Source: Deltaproteobacteria bacterium Ga0077550 (lineage in GTDB: Bacteria > Myxococcota_A > Polyangia > Nannocystales > Nannocystaceae). From it: a stretch of 52,146 nt of DNA. This document shows positions 42,911 through 50,643 of the stretch, one piece after another; the stretch's first letter is position 1; each line of letters starts with the position of its first letter. The stretch lies in contig LNFB01000221.1 in assembly GCA_001464385.1 (NCBI GenBank), positions 1-52,146 of the forward strand, read 5' to 3'. The notes below the pieces were generated by a model. The model was not told the origin of the DNA and ran no database searches. It saw only the letters and a list, made by a program, of their open reading frames with translations. Made by a program: the position numbers and the translations under genes.

Positions 42911-45133
42911 TCACCCCACCGGCAACGGCAGCGAGCTCGCCGCGAACAACTCCGGCACGCTCGCCGCCCGGACCGGCACGCTGAAGAAGTACCCCTGCCC
43001 GCGCAGGCACCCGAGGCGCAGCAGCTGATCCGCCTGCGTCCGGGCCTCGATCCCCTCGGCGATCACGTCGACGCTCAACGCCTGTGCGAGCCCGACGATC
43101 GTGCGGATCATCGCCGCCCCCTGCTCGCCGCCGTCGAGCACGTCGACGAACGCCTTGTCGATCTTGAGCCCGTCCACCGGGAAGCGGTGCAGGTACGAGA
43201 GCGACGAGTAGCCGGTACCGAAGTCGTCGACCCAGATGCGCACGCCGGTGCTGCGCAGCGTCTCGAGGATGCGGAGCACCGTCTCGGCGTTGTCCATGAG
43301 GACGCTCTCGGTGAGCTCGAGTCGCAATGACTCGGGCGGCACGCCGTTGCGCTCGAGTGCGGCCGCGATCTCCTCGAGCAGGCGCGGATCGGCGAGCTGT
43401 CGCCCCGACAGGTTCACGCTCATCGACAACGGCGGCAGGTTGGGCTCGGCGTCGCGCCAGCGCTTCAGCTGCGCGACCGCCTCGTGGATCGCCCAGCGCC
43501 CGATCGGCAGGATGAGCCCGGTCTGCTCGGCGACGGGGATGAACTCCGACGGCGCCACCAGGCCCCGACGGGGGTGCCGCCAGCGCGTGAGCGCCTCGAA
43601 GCCGGTGAGCTCGCCGGTCGCGAGATCCACGATCGGCTGGTAGTGGAGCTCGAACTCCTCGCGCTCGACCGCCTGCCGCAGCGCGACCTCGAGCCGCAGG
43701 TGCGTCAGCGCGTCGATGCGCATCTTGGTCTCGAAGACCTCGTGCCGGTCCTGACCGCGCTCCTTGGCCTTGGTCGCCGCCGCGCCGACGTCACTGATGA
43801 CCTCGTCGGGATCCTCGTAGCCCCGCGCGCTCGTGGTCAGCCCGATGCTGACGGTGGCGTACACGGTCTGGCCCTCGACCTCGAACGGATCGCGCACGGC
43901 GATGCGGATGCGGTTGGCGATGTCGGTGCCCGCGTCGACGTCGTCGAGGTTCTCGAGCAGCACCGCGAACTTGTCGCCGCCGAAGCGCGCGACCACGTCG
44001 CCGGGGCGCACGCAGCCGCCGAGGCGACGGGCGAGGATCGCGAGCAGGCTGTCCGAAGCCTGGTGACCGATGCTGTCCGCCAACCAGCGGAACCGATCGA
44101 CGTCGATCATCAGCACCGTGAAGGCGTAGCTCGCGTCCTGCTTGCGCAGCTCGATGGCGCGGGCGAGCCGCTCCATGAACGGCTCGCGCCGGGGCAGGTT
44201 GGTGAGCGGATCCTGGCGGCTCTCCTCGAGCAGCTTCTGCTCCCGCAGGCGGTAATCCGAGGTGTCGGTCAGCGAGCCGGCCATGCGCACCGGCCGGCCG
44301 GCCGCGTCGCGCTGCACCACGCCGCGGCTGATCACCCAGCGGTAGGTGCCGTCGCTGGCCCGCAGCCGGTGCTCGTTCTCGTGGAACGGCTTGTCCCCGC
44401 TCAGGTGGGCCTCGATGTCCGCGCGCAGGGCCGCGAGGTCGCCGGGGTGCACCCGACCGAACCACTCGTCGACGGAGTTCGAGAGGTCGTCGATGCCGTA
44501 GCCGAGCAGCTCGCGCCAGCGCCGGGAGAAGTGCATCTCGCCGCCGTCCAGCAGCCACTCCCACACGCCGTCGTTGCTGCCGCGCACGGCGAGCGCGAAG
44601 CGCTCCTGCACCTCGGCGAGCGCGCGACGCATGCGCCCGCGCTCCATCGCCGCGTGGATGCTCGCCTCGAGCAGGGGCCCCGAGATCTCCGAGCGCAGCA
44701 CCACCGCGTCCGCGCCCTCGTGCGACAGGATGCTGCGTCGCGCCGTGCGCTGATCGGGCTTGGCCGTCGAGTCGAGGGCGACGATCGACACCGCGGGCAG
44801 CCTGCGGTCGCGGACCAACCGGGTCCAGATGCGTCGATCCGCGCTGACCTCGATCAGCACCGCGTCGTAGTCGCCCGCGCCCAGGGCCTGGATCGCGAGC
44901 ACGTCGTCCGCCGCGTGGTCGCACTGGAACGGCGGATCGGCGACCTGCTCGAGCAGCTCGACCAACGTCGCATGCTCGCGCGAACTCTCGCCGACGAACA
45001 GCACCTTCTGCACGCCGGAGCGCGGAGCCATCGGCACGCGCGCCTGGACGAACTGGGTGGTGCGCGCCATCGACAGGGAGGTCATCTCCATCGTGGGGCG
45101 CCGGCCCACGGCCGTGTCGCCGTCGTCGTTCAC
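42911..45133 (-). CDS. PAS-GGDEF-EAL protein, predicted cyclic-di-GMP phosphodiesterase
   Basis: 740 residues from a GTG whose GTGA overlaps the stop of the radical SAM maturase. An N-terminal receiver-like domain without an obvious phospho-acceptor (VQKVLFVGESSREHATLVELL) covers about 35-150. A PAS domain follows (165-285; WVISRGVVQRDAAGRPVRMAG). The GGDEF domain (300-465) has RFGGDKF, so the cyclase motif is degenerate. The EAL domain (480-725) keeps the catalytic set: EALTRW, VNLSGRQL, ELTESVLMD, DDFGTGYSSLSYL, LKIDKAFVD, AEGIE and GQGYFFSVP. It should hydrolyse c-di-GMP with the GGDEF as a possible GTP-sensing site. Coupling to the peptide maturase is unusual and may tie modification to surface or sessile state. 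Confidence 0.92.
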   Translation of the reverse strand: MNDDGDTAVGRRPTMEMTSLSMARTTQFVQARVPMAPRSGVQKVLFVGESSREHATLVELLEQVADPPFQCDHAADDVLAIQALGAGDYDAVLIEVSADRRIWTRLVRDRRLPAVSIVALDSTAKPDQRTARRSILSHEGADAVVLRSEISGPLLEASIHAAMERGRMRRALAEVQERFALAVRGSNDGVWEWLLDGGEMHFSRRWRELLGYGIDDLSNSVDEWFGRVHPGDLAALRADIEAHLSGDKPFHENEHRLRASDGTYRWVISRGVVQRDAAGRPVRMAGSLTDTSDYRLREQKLLEESRQDPLTNLPRREPFMERLARAIELRKQDASYAFTVLMIDVDRFRWLADSIGHQASDSLLAILARRLGGCVRPGDVVARFGGDKFAVLLENLDDVDAGTDIANRIRIAVRDPFEVEGQTVYATVSIGLTTSARGYEDPDEVISDVGAAATKAKERGQDRHEVFETKMRIDALTHLRLEVALRQAVEREEFELHYQPIVDLATGELTGFEALTRWRHPRRGLVAPSEFIPVAEQTGLILPIGRWAIHEAVAQLKRWRDAEPNLPPLSMSVNLSGRQLADPRLLEEIAAALERNGVPPESLRLELTESVLMDNAETVLRILETLRSTGVRIWVDDFGTGYSSLSYLHRFPVDGLKIDKAFVDVLDGGEQGAAMIRTIVGLAQALSVDVIAEGIEARTQADQLLRLGCLRGQGYFFSVPVRAASVPELFAASSLPLPVG

Positions 45134-46167
45134 GCGCCCTCCTTCGCGACCGGCGAGAACTCGTCCCAGCCGTGCCGGCGCAGATAGTTGCCCCACACGC
45201 CCTCGCACACCGCGTCGTAGCGGCAGCTGGCGCAGGCGTCCCGCTTGTGCCGGGCCGCGTCGTCGAGATCGGACCGGCGGATCTGCACGAGCTGCCCGCC
45301 GTCGCCGGTGCGGCGGGCCTCGACGCCAGCGTCGTCGAACAGGCCGTGGGCCCCGGTCGTCGGCTCGAAGTGGACGTAGCTCTCGACGTAGCCGCGGTTG
45401 AAGTCGGGCACCGCGTTCGTCGTGCACAACGGGATGTCGACCAGGAACGCGGGCGGCTGCGCCTCGGTGCGCGACTGCTCGGCGACGAACGCCGCGAAGG
45501 CCGCCGCGATCTCGGTGTAGCGGGGGAAGATGTGCTCGAAGTACGTGTTGGCGCGACCGTTGGCCTGCATCACGTTGAACACGACCTGGTCGACGCCGCG
45601 GGCCCGCAAGAAACGATAGATCTCGCCGAGGTGCGGCAGGTTGCGGTTCGTGACCACCGTCGACGTGTGCATCGCGACGCCGTAGCGCTTGAGCGTCGAC
45701 ACGACCTCGATGCCGGCGACCGTCTGCTCGAAGCTGCCCGGGGTCCGCGTGAGGCCCTCGTGCAGGCGCAGCTCGTGGCCGTGGATCGAGATGTAGACGC
45801 GGTTCAAACCCGCGGCGACGAGCCCCTTGGCGTAGCGCTCGTACGAGAGCGCGCGGCCGTTGGTCATGACGCTGATGACCGGGACACCGTGCCCGCGCGC
45901 CAGCTTGATCCACCGCGGCAGCGCGGGGTTCGTCGTGGGCTCGCCGGAGGTGAAGCACACCTCCTCGAGCTCGCGCGAGTTCGCGAGGATCCACTTCACG
46001 GTGTCATCCGTGGTCGCGGAGTTGGTCGCCTGACGCCCCTCGCGATCCTCCTCCATGCAGAAGACGCAGTTGTTGTTGCAGATGGTCCCCGTGAGCACGT
46101 GGACGCGCTCGCGCTTGGCACCGATGCGGTGCTCGATGCGCTCGTGTGTGCGTCCGCCGTCGGCCAT
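45130..46167 (-). CDS. Radical SAM/SPASM-like maturase next to the His-Gly-Ser precursor
   Basis: 345 residues from ATG 46167, 7 bp after the precursor stop. The 4Fe-4S cluster binding CxxxCxxC is at residues 30, 34 and 37 (TICNNNCVFC). The GGE-like motif reads FTSGEPT. The shared text SIHGHELRLHEGLTRTPGSF is also found in the radical SAM-peroxiredoxin gene of this locus, so the two are paralogues. The C-terminus has a Cys cluster (CASCRYDAVCEGVW) like a SPASM or auxiliary cluster site. It may occupy the place of HxsC, although its text differs from the HxsC pattern I recall. The immediate adjacency to the precursor makes it the most likely first-acting enzyme. The start was set by context; a longer ORF overlaps the precursor in another frame. 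Confidence 0.88.
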   Translation of the reverse strand: MADGGRTHERIEHRIGAKRERVHVLTGTICNNNCVFCMEEDREGRQATNSATTDDTVKWILANSRELEEVCFTSGEPTTNPALPRWIKLARGHGVPVISVMTNGRALSYERYAKGLVAAGLNRVYISIHGHELRLHEGLTRTPGSFEQTVAGIEVVSTLKRYGVAMHTSTVVTNRNLPHLGEIYRFLRARGVDQVVFNVMQANGRANTYFEHIFPRYTEIAAAFAAFVAEQSRTEAQPPAFLVDIPLCTTNAVPDFNRGYVESYVHFEPTTGAHGLFDDAGVEARRTGDGGQLVQIRRSDLDDAARHKRDACASCRYDAVCEGVWGNYLRRHGWDEFSPVAKEGA

Positions 46168-46174
46168 CAACGCC

Positions 46175-46462
46175 TCACCAACTCCCGTGGCTGCCGTGCG
46201 AACCGTGGCTGCCGTGCGAACCGTGGCTGCCGTGCGAACCGTGGCTGCCGTGCGAGCCGTGGCTGCCGTGCGAACAATGGGTCGGCGCCGCCATCCCCTG
46301 TTCGCCGCGCAGCTGCGAGGGAGACTCGTCGGCGTTGGCGCGGGCGCGGGCCGAGATTTCTCGCTGCTCGGCGCCGAGCTGGCCCGCGGGCGCGCGGACG
46401 TACGTCGGAATCGCTTCGTCCGCATCGTCGGCGTCGGGGACGTCGGGTTGATCGTCGGCCAT
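46175..46462 (-). CDS. HxsA-like precursor peptide with ten Ser-His-Gly repeats
   Basis: 95 residues from ATG 46462 (or 97 from the in-frame GTG at 46468). An acidic N-terminal leader (MADDQPDVPDADDADEAIP) and a polar helical part (LGAEQREISARARANADESP) are followed by AAPTHC and then a 32-residue core: (SHG)x10 and SW. Read as His-Gly-Ser, this is the His-Xaa-Ser repeat of HxsA-type precursors. There is no signal peptide. The Cys before the repeat and the terminal Trp are distinctive. It sits directly before a radical SAM gene and near hxsB and hxsD homologues. The likely modified residues are His and/or Ser; the chemistry is unknown to me. Confidence 0.82.
   Translation of the reverse strand: MADDQPDVPDADDADEAIPTYVRAPAGQLGAEQREISARARANADESPSQLRGEQGMAAPTHCSHGSHGSHGSHGSHGSHGSHGSHGSHGSHGSW
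46184..46273 (-). repeat. Five 18-bp tandem repeats encoding the core peptide
   Basis: Each 18-bp unit encodes Ser-His-Gly-Ser-His-Gly with the two serines written by different codons (TCG then AGC) in every unit. Only a third-base T/C variation in the last glycine is seen. The repeat has grown by whole 18-bp (two-triplet) steps. Confidence 0.95.
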
Positions 46463-46479
46463 GGGCACCCCAGTCCGGC

Positions 46480-46488
46480 ATCATACCA
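46480..46488 (-). promoter_or_regulatory. Extended -10 promoter for the precursor gene
   Basis: On the minus strand TGGTATGAT: TG, one base, then TATGAT (5 of 6 to consensus). It ends 11 bp before GTG 46468 and 17 bp before ATG 46462, giving a leader of about 5-11 nt. It separates precursor-maturase-phosphodiesterase from the hxsB operon. Confidence 0.55.
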
Positions 46489-46525
46489 GGCTTACAAACG
46501 CGCACGGGCGCGGGTGATGTCCCGT

Positions 46526-46537
46526 CGCGACGTCGCG
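46526..46537 (-). promoter_or_regulatory. 12-bp perfect palindrome upstream of the precursor promoter
   Basis: CGCGACGTCGCG reads the same on both strands and is about 40 bp upstream of the -10 element. It could be a regulator binding site. In such GC-rich DNA the chance of a CG-palindrome is not small. The rest of 46489-46638 shows nothing else clear. Confidence 0.3.
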
Positions 46538-46638
46538 GGATCGCGCGCTCGGAGGTTCGCCGACCATCGGCGGGGACCTTCGCCCCGACGCCGCGGGAAC
46601 GTCGTCGCGCACGGGCCGCGCCCGCGGCGCGGATGCGC

Positions 46639-48159
46639 TCAGGTCGGCTCGATTGCGGACACACCCGCGGGCTGCAGGAAGTGCTCGCGCGGGCGGATCG
46701 TCGTCCAGCGGTGGAGGATCGCCAGCGTCTCGTCGTCGGCGGTCGCGAGTTTCTCGAACAGGAAGTCCTGGATCCCCTTGTGCACCGCGCACATCGAGCT
46801 CTCGCGCATGCGCCCCATCATCGTGCCCAGGGTCTTGTGGTTGTGCTCGGGCTGCGTGCCGCAGAACGGCACGTACGGGCAATCCACGCAGTCCGGCTGG
46901 CCCTCGAGGTTCGACGCGATCGCCATCGCCCGGATCGTCGGGTGCGCGACGACGTCGCGGTAGCGACTGGTCCGCACGTCCCCGATCACGAACGTGGGAT
47001 CGCCCATCGCCCCGAGCATGCGGCCCTCGTCGGAGCTGTAGATCGTCCCGTCGTAGTTGTACGCGAGCTGGCCGATCCCCGCGCCGCCGGGGCTGCGGAT
47101 GTCGAGGAAGTTGGGATCGTCGCCGGTGAGGATCTTGGTCAGGAAGATCGCCGCGTAGCGCTCGAGGATCTCCACGCCCTGCCGGTTGAGCTCGATGATG
47201 TAGTCGACCGCGCGGCGGTAGTACGCCAGGTAGTCCTCGCGCGGGTACTCGACGATGCGCCGGGTCTTCTCGGCGAAGCCGAACGGATCCACCGGCCGCA
47301 GGAAGAGCGCCCGGCACCCGAGCGCGACGTAGGTGTCGACGACCTCGCGCCACCGCTCGAGCGTCTCCTTGGTGGTCGTGAGCAGGGCCTCGACGTGATA
47401 GAGCGTCGGGTCGAGCCCGGCCTCGCGGTAGGCGTCGTTGATGCGGGCGATCCACGGCTGCGCGGCGTCGTAGGCCGACAGCGTCGGCAGCTTGCGCTGC
47501 TTGTCGTGCAGGCCCTTGGGCCCGTCGATGCTCGTGCACAGCTGGACGCGGTGGGCGAGCAGCCACTGCAGCTTGGCCTCGTCCATCAGCGCCAGGTTGC
47601 TGACCATCGTGAACTCGAGCTGCTTGCCCAGGCCGCGATTGCGCGCCGTGGCGTACTCCACGATGTGCTGGACGACCGGGAAGTTCACCAGCGGCTCGCC
47701 GCCCTGGAACTCGATCGTCACGTGCGGGCTGGTCGTGCGCAGGATCAGATCGACCGTGCGCTCGGCGGTCTCGATCGTCATGTCGGTGTGCACCGCGTCG
47801 AGGTCGGCCCGCGAGGCGTGGCAGTACACGCAGGTCTCGTTGCAGCGCAGCGTGACGACGATGAGGTGCAGGTTGGGCCCGGAGTGGACGAAGCGCTTGC
47901 GCCGGCGGTAGGTCTCGCCGGCCCGGCGCGCGTCGTAGCCCTCGCGCACGAGGTTGCGCTCGACGAGCCGTCGGTGCAGCTCGCCCTGCCGATCGACGGT
48001 GCCGTGGACGTACGCGCGGAAGTCCTCGGGCGACAGGACGATCCACTCGCCCTCGATGCTGGTGACGACCACGCGGCCGCCGGGCAGCTCGCGGAAGCGG
48101 AAGAACGCCGGGTAGCCGCCGGTGTCGAGGCCCGCTGTCGCGCTCATGGGTCGGCTCAT
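46639..48159 (-). CDS. hxsB: His-Xaa-Ser system radical SAM maturase HxsB
   Basis: 506 residues. The N-terminal 90 residues start with the family-typical FFRFRELPGGRVVVTS and EGEWIVLSPEDFRAYV, a precursor-recognition-like region. The cluster motif is Cys 106-110-113 (TLRCNETCVYC). Then follow IEFQGGEPLVNFPVV, VQLCTSIDGPKGLHDKQRKLP, LFLRPVDPFGFA and YNYDGTIYSSDEGRMLGAMG, all as in HxsB. The SPASM region is DCVDCPYVPFCGTQPEH and SSMCAVHKG. The ATG overlaps the stop of the short HxsD-like gene. HxsB is known as one of a pair of radical SAM enzymes acting on HxsA, and it is intact here. Last gene of the five-gene overlapped operon. Confidence 0.88.
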   Translation of the reverse strand: MSRPMSATAGLDTGGYPAFFRFRELPGGRVVVTSIEGEWIVLSPEDFRAYVHGTVDRQGELHRRLVERNLVREGYDARRAGETYRRRKRFVHSGPNLHLIVVTLRCNETCVYCHASRADLDAVHTDMTIETAERTVDLILRTTSPHVTIEFQGGEPLVNFPVVQHIVEYATARNRGLGKQLEFTMVSNLALMDEAKLQWLLAHRVQLCTSIDGPKGLHDKQRKLPTLSAYDAAQPWIARINDAYREAGLDPTLYHVEALLTTTKETLERWREVVDTYVALGCRALFLRPVDPFGFAEKTRRIVEYPREDYLAYYRRAVDYIIELNRQGVEILERYAAIFLTKILTGDDPNFLDIRSPGGAGIGQLAYNYDGTIYSSDEGRMLGAMGDPTFVIGDVRTSRYRDVVAHPTIRAMAIASNLEGQPDCVDCPYVPFCGTQPEHNHKTLGTMMGRMRESSMCAVHKGIQDFLFEKLATADDETLAILHRWTTIRPREHFLQPAGVSAIEPT

Positions 48160-48380
48160 CGATCTGGGCCCCCCTGCTCGATGGTCAGACCCAGGGCGAA
48201 GTTCGCCAGCTCGTGGGCGACAGCGCGGCTGCGGGCGGGGCTCGAGGCGCTCACCTCCACCACGAAGTACTCGGGCGTCTCGCTGCGATCGAAGCGGGTG
48301 TTCGCCAGGTGTGCGAAGCGACCCAGCGCCGCATCGATCGCCGTGCCGGCGTAGAGCGTGCGGTGGAACTGCAGCCTCAT
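48156..48380 (-). CDS. Short HxsD-like protein (second copy)
   Basis: 74 residues. The text LQFHRTLYAGTAIDAALGRF matches the HxsD start pattern (x-x-LY-x-x-x-AI-x-x-A-x-x-x-F). The final helix (AVAHELANFALGLTIEQ) aligns in place with GEFGNELLASAWRRE of the neighbouring HxsD. The C-terminal part of HxsD is absent. ATGA overlaps on both sides (previous gene stop/own start, own stop/hxsB start). It may be a second adaptor for peptide or maturase. Assignment is by pattern; confidence is moderate. Confidence 0.68.
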   Translation of the reverse strand: MRLQFHRTLYAGTAIDAALGRFAHLANTRFDRSETPEYFVVEVSASSPARSRAVAHELANFALGLTIEQGGPDR

Positions 48381-48853
48381 GGCGCCTCGGGATCGCCGGC
48401 CGGCTTGGGCTTGCGGTACTTCTCTTCCCACGACTGCGCGATGCCCAGCGGATCGTCGAACGGTTCGTCCGTGAAGTCGAAGGCCTCGAGATCGTCGAGC
48501 GACGGCGGGCCCATCGCGCCGCCGAACGCCTGCATCGTCACCGACTCGATGAGCCCGCGGTTCTGTCGGGTGATCTCGCGGCGCCATGCCGAGGCCAGCA
48601 GCTCGTTGCCGAACTCGCCGACCAGCGCGCGCAGGGCCGCGGCATCCATCGGCTGCTTGCCGGTGAGGACCACGCGCAACGTGTCGCCGTCGCCCCGATC
48701 CAGCAGCACGTAGCACCGCGCGATGAAGCAGTAGGCCGCGGCGTACACCGCCGGCAGCGGGTACACGGTCGCGTCGACCGTGAGGGTCACGGAGGCGTCG
48801 CCGACGTCGGCGTCGACGCGCCCTGGGGGCATCCCGAGGAGGCTCTCGCTCAT
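48377..48853 (-). CDS. hxsD: His-Xaa-Ser system protein HxsD
   Basis: 158 residues. The conserved core runs from VTLTVDATVYPLPAVYAAAYCF through VVLTGKQPMDAA to GEFGNELLASAWRREITRQN and GLIESVTMQAFG. This matches the HxsD family pattern (FxNELLxxxLRxxIAxxT..I..LI..QAF). HxsD has no known catalytic motif and is thought to assist the maturases. The C-terminal extension of about 45 residues (DLEAFDFTDEPFDDPLGIAQ) is acidic. The ATG overlaps the stop of the radical SAM-methyltransferase gene. Confidence 0.83.
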   Translation of the reverse strand: MSESLLGMPPGRVDADVGDASVTLTVDATVYPLPAVYAAAYCFIARCYVLLDRGDGDTLRVVLTGKQPMDAAALRALVGEFGNELLASAWRREITRQNRGLIESVTMQAFGGAMGPPSLDDLEAFDFTDEPFDDPLGIAQSWEEKYRKPKPAGDPEAP

Positions 48854-50643
48854 GCTGGACTCCGGCGGTAGCGTAGCAGCCACTGATTGCTGGTGTCCGG
48901 TCCGACGTCGCGGCGCTCGACCAGGACCAGGGCATCGCCTTCGATCGCGCGATGGGCCTGCGAAGCACCGTGATTGCGCAGGTGCTGCCAGGTCGCGCCG
49001 CCGCGGTGGGCCGCGCGCTGCTGACGCGGCGTGCGGGCCAGACCGAAGGGCACGTCGTCGGCGACCCACAGCTCTCCGGCGGGCCGCAGCACCCGGACCG
49101 CGTGCTCGACCACCGCGCCCGGCGAGCGTAGGTGGTTCCACGCGTGGGCGATGACGATGGCGTCGACGCTCGCATCGTCGATGCCGGGCAGGATCGCCTC
49201 GGCCTCGCCGACGACGAGCGACGCCCCGGGCAGGCGCGGGCCGAGGCGACGCAGCGCCGCGGCATCGGGGTCGACGCCGACCAGCCGCACGTCACCGCGG
49301 GCGATCGCCTCGGCCCAGAGCGTGGCCAGGCGTCCCTCGCCACAGCCGAGCTCGAGGACGTCGCCGCGGATCCCCGCCAACGCGGCACGCAGCGCCGCCT
49401 CGTCGCGCTCGAACACCGGCTCGAACACGGGCTCGAACAACCCGGTGCAGCGCCCGCGCTCTGGGCACGGCCCGCACAGCGCGGCGCGCTGCAGCTTGAC
49501 GAGGTCGCGCCCGAAGTCGTCCACCGCCGGCTTGCGCGACGCGTCGAGGTAGACCTGCCCGGCGCCGTGCTTGATCCGCTCGAGATCGGCGTCGGTGAAA
49601 TCGCGGGTGTCGGCGCGGTACCTCGCGAGCTTGCCGGCGTGCCGCACGAAGAGGTGCCGCGCCCGCTCGAACGGCGCGATGCCCTGGGCGAGCACGGGGC
49701 ACACGCCATCGTCGTCGACGGGCGCCACGGTCTCGAGCACCCAGTCGAAGGCGTTGCTCACCGGGCCCGCCGCGGGCGGCCGCAGGTCGGCCACGCCGTG
49801 CCGCGCATGATCGACGGTGAACAGGCCGGGGCAGCCCCCGCGCAGGCGACAGTCGTCGCACACCGCGGGGTGCACATGGTTGCGATCGTCGACGGGGACG
49901 AGATCCGGCTCGCCGATCTCGACCATGGTCCAGTACGCGTGCGTGCGCAGGTCGTCGTAGGCGTCCTCGAAGCCGGGCAGGAGGCACAGCGGGAAGCCAC
50001 CGTGCCGCGCCCGCCCGGGCATCCGTGTCGCCGCATACAGCAGCGCGTCGTGCACGGCCGCGGCTGCATCGGCGGTCCTCGGCACCACCACGTCGATGAG
50101 GCGCAGCGCGCCGCCCTTGGGCTCGGTCGCCGAGAACTTGAGGGTCGCATCGGGGAGCTCCGCCACGCGATCGACGAGGCCGCGCAGGTGGGCCAGGTTC
50201 TGCCGCGTCACGACGCAGTTCACCGTGAGCGCCAGGCCGCGCCCCGACAGCGCCTGCAGGGCCGCGAGCGCGGTGTCGAAGGAGGCCGCACGGACGATCC
50301 GATCGTGCACCGCCGCGTCGCCGGCATGCAGCGACATGTACACGTACGCGAGCCCGAGCTCGATCAACCGCTCGCGGACCTCGGCGTAGGCCAGCACCAG
50401 CCCGTTGGTGACGAGCCCGAACCCCATGCCGAGCTCGCCGACCAGCGCGGCCCAGCGCAGGAGTTCGGGCCGGATCGTCGGCTCACCGCCCGACAGCACG
50501 ACCATGCGGTGGCCGAGCGCGTGCGCGCGCCGGATCTTGGCCTCGACCTCGGCGGCCTCGCCCTGGATCGCGCGCACGTCCTGGGTGTGACAGAACGTGC
50601 AGTGCTCGTTGCAGGCGTAGCCGACCTTGATGAGCGCCTTCAC
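48850..50643 (-). CDS. Radical SAM enzyme fused to a class I methyltransferase
   Basis: 597 residues from GTG 50643, overlapping the stop of the upstream gene by GTGA. The radical SAM cluster motif is at residues 11, 15 and 18 (YACNEHCTFC), with VLSGGEPTIRPELLRW and YVYMSLHAGD. Auxiliary Cys groups are CDDCRLRGGCPGLF (middle) and CGPCPERGRCTGLF (before residue 420). The C-terminal 170 residues are a Rossmann methyltransferase: VLELGCGEGRL (SAM loop), LVGVDPD (acidic residue), AIVIAHAWNHLRSPGAVVEHAV and VLRPAGELWVADD. One protein thus carries two SAM-dependent activities, radical and methyl transfer. The peptide substrate is inferred from the operon. Confidence 0.86.
   Translation of the reverse strand: MKALIKVGYACNEHCTFCHTQDVRAIQGEAAEVEAKIRRAHALGHRMVVLSGGEPTIRPELLRWAALVGELGMGFGLVTNGLVLAYAEVRERLIELGLAYVYMSLHAGDAAVHDRIVRAASFDTALAALQALSGRGLALTVNCVVTRQNLAHLRGLVDRVAELPDATLKFSATEPKGGALRLIDVVVPRTADAAAAVHDALLYAATRMPGRARHGGFPLCLLPGFEDAYDDLRTHAYWTMVEIGEPDLVPVDDRNHVHPAVCDDCRLRGGCPGLFTVDHARHGVADLRPPAAGPVSNAFDWVLETVAPVDDDGVCPVLAQGIAPFERARHLFVRHAGKLARYRADTRDFTDADLERIKHGAGQVYLDASRKPAVDDFGRDLVKLQRAALCGPCPERGRCTGLFEPVFEPVFERDEAALRAALAGIRGDVLELGCGEGRLATLWAEAIARGDVRLVGVDPDAAALRRLGPRLPGASLVVGEAEAILPGIDDASVDAIVIAHAWNHLRSPGAVVEHAVRVLRPAGELWVADDVPFGLARTPRQQRAAHRGGATWQHLRNHGASQAHRAIEGDALVLVERRDVGPDTSNQWLLRYRRSPA

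Noticed and set aside
46181..46276. CRISPR-like array because of regular repeats
   Set aside because: Units are contiguous without spacers and encode a peptide in frame.
46146..46451. Plus-strand ORF with WLPCEP repeats opposite the precursor
   Set aside because: It is the antisense reading of the 18-bp SHG repeat. It has no start context, leader logic or coding bias of its own.
46526..46537. CGCGACGTCGCG as a firm operator
   Set aside because: Self-complementary CG strings are frequent by chance at this GC content; kept only as a low-confidence site.
45172..48354. 1060-codon plus-strand ORF across the Hxs locus
   Set aside because: Runs antisense through several recognised genes and carries no recognisable motif.
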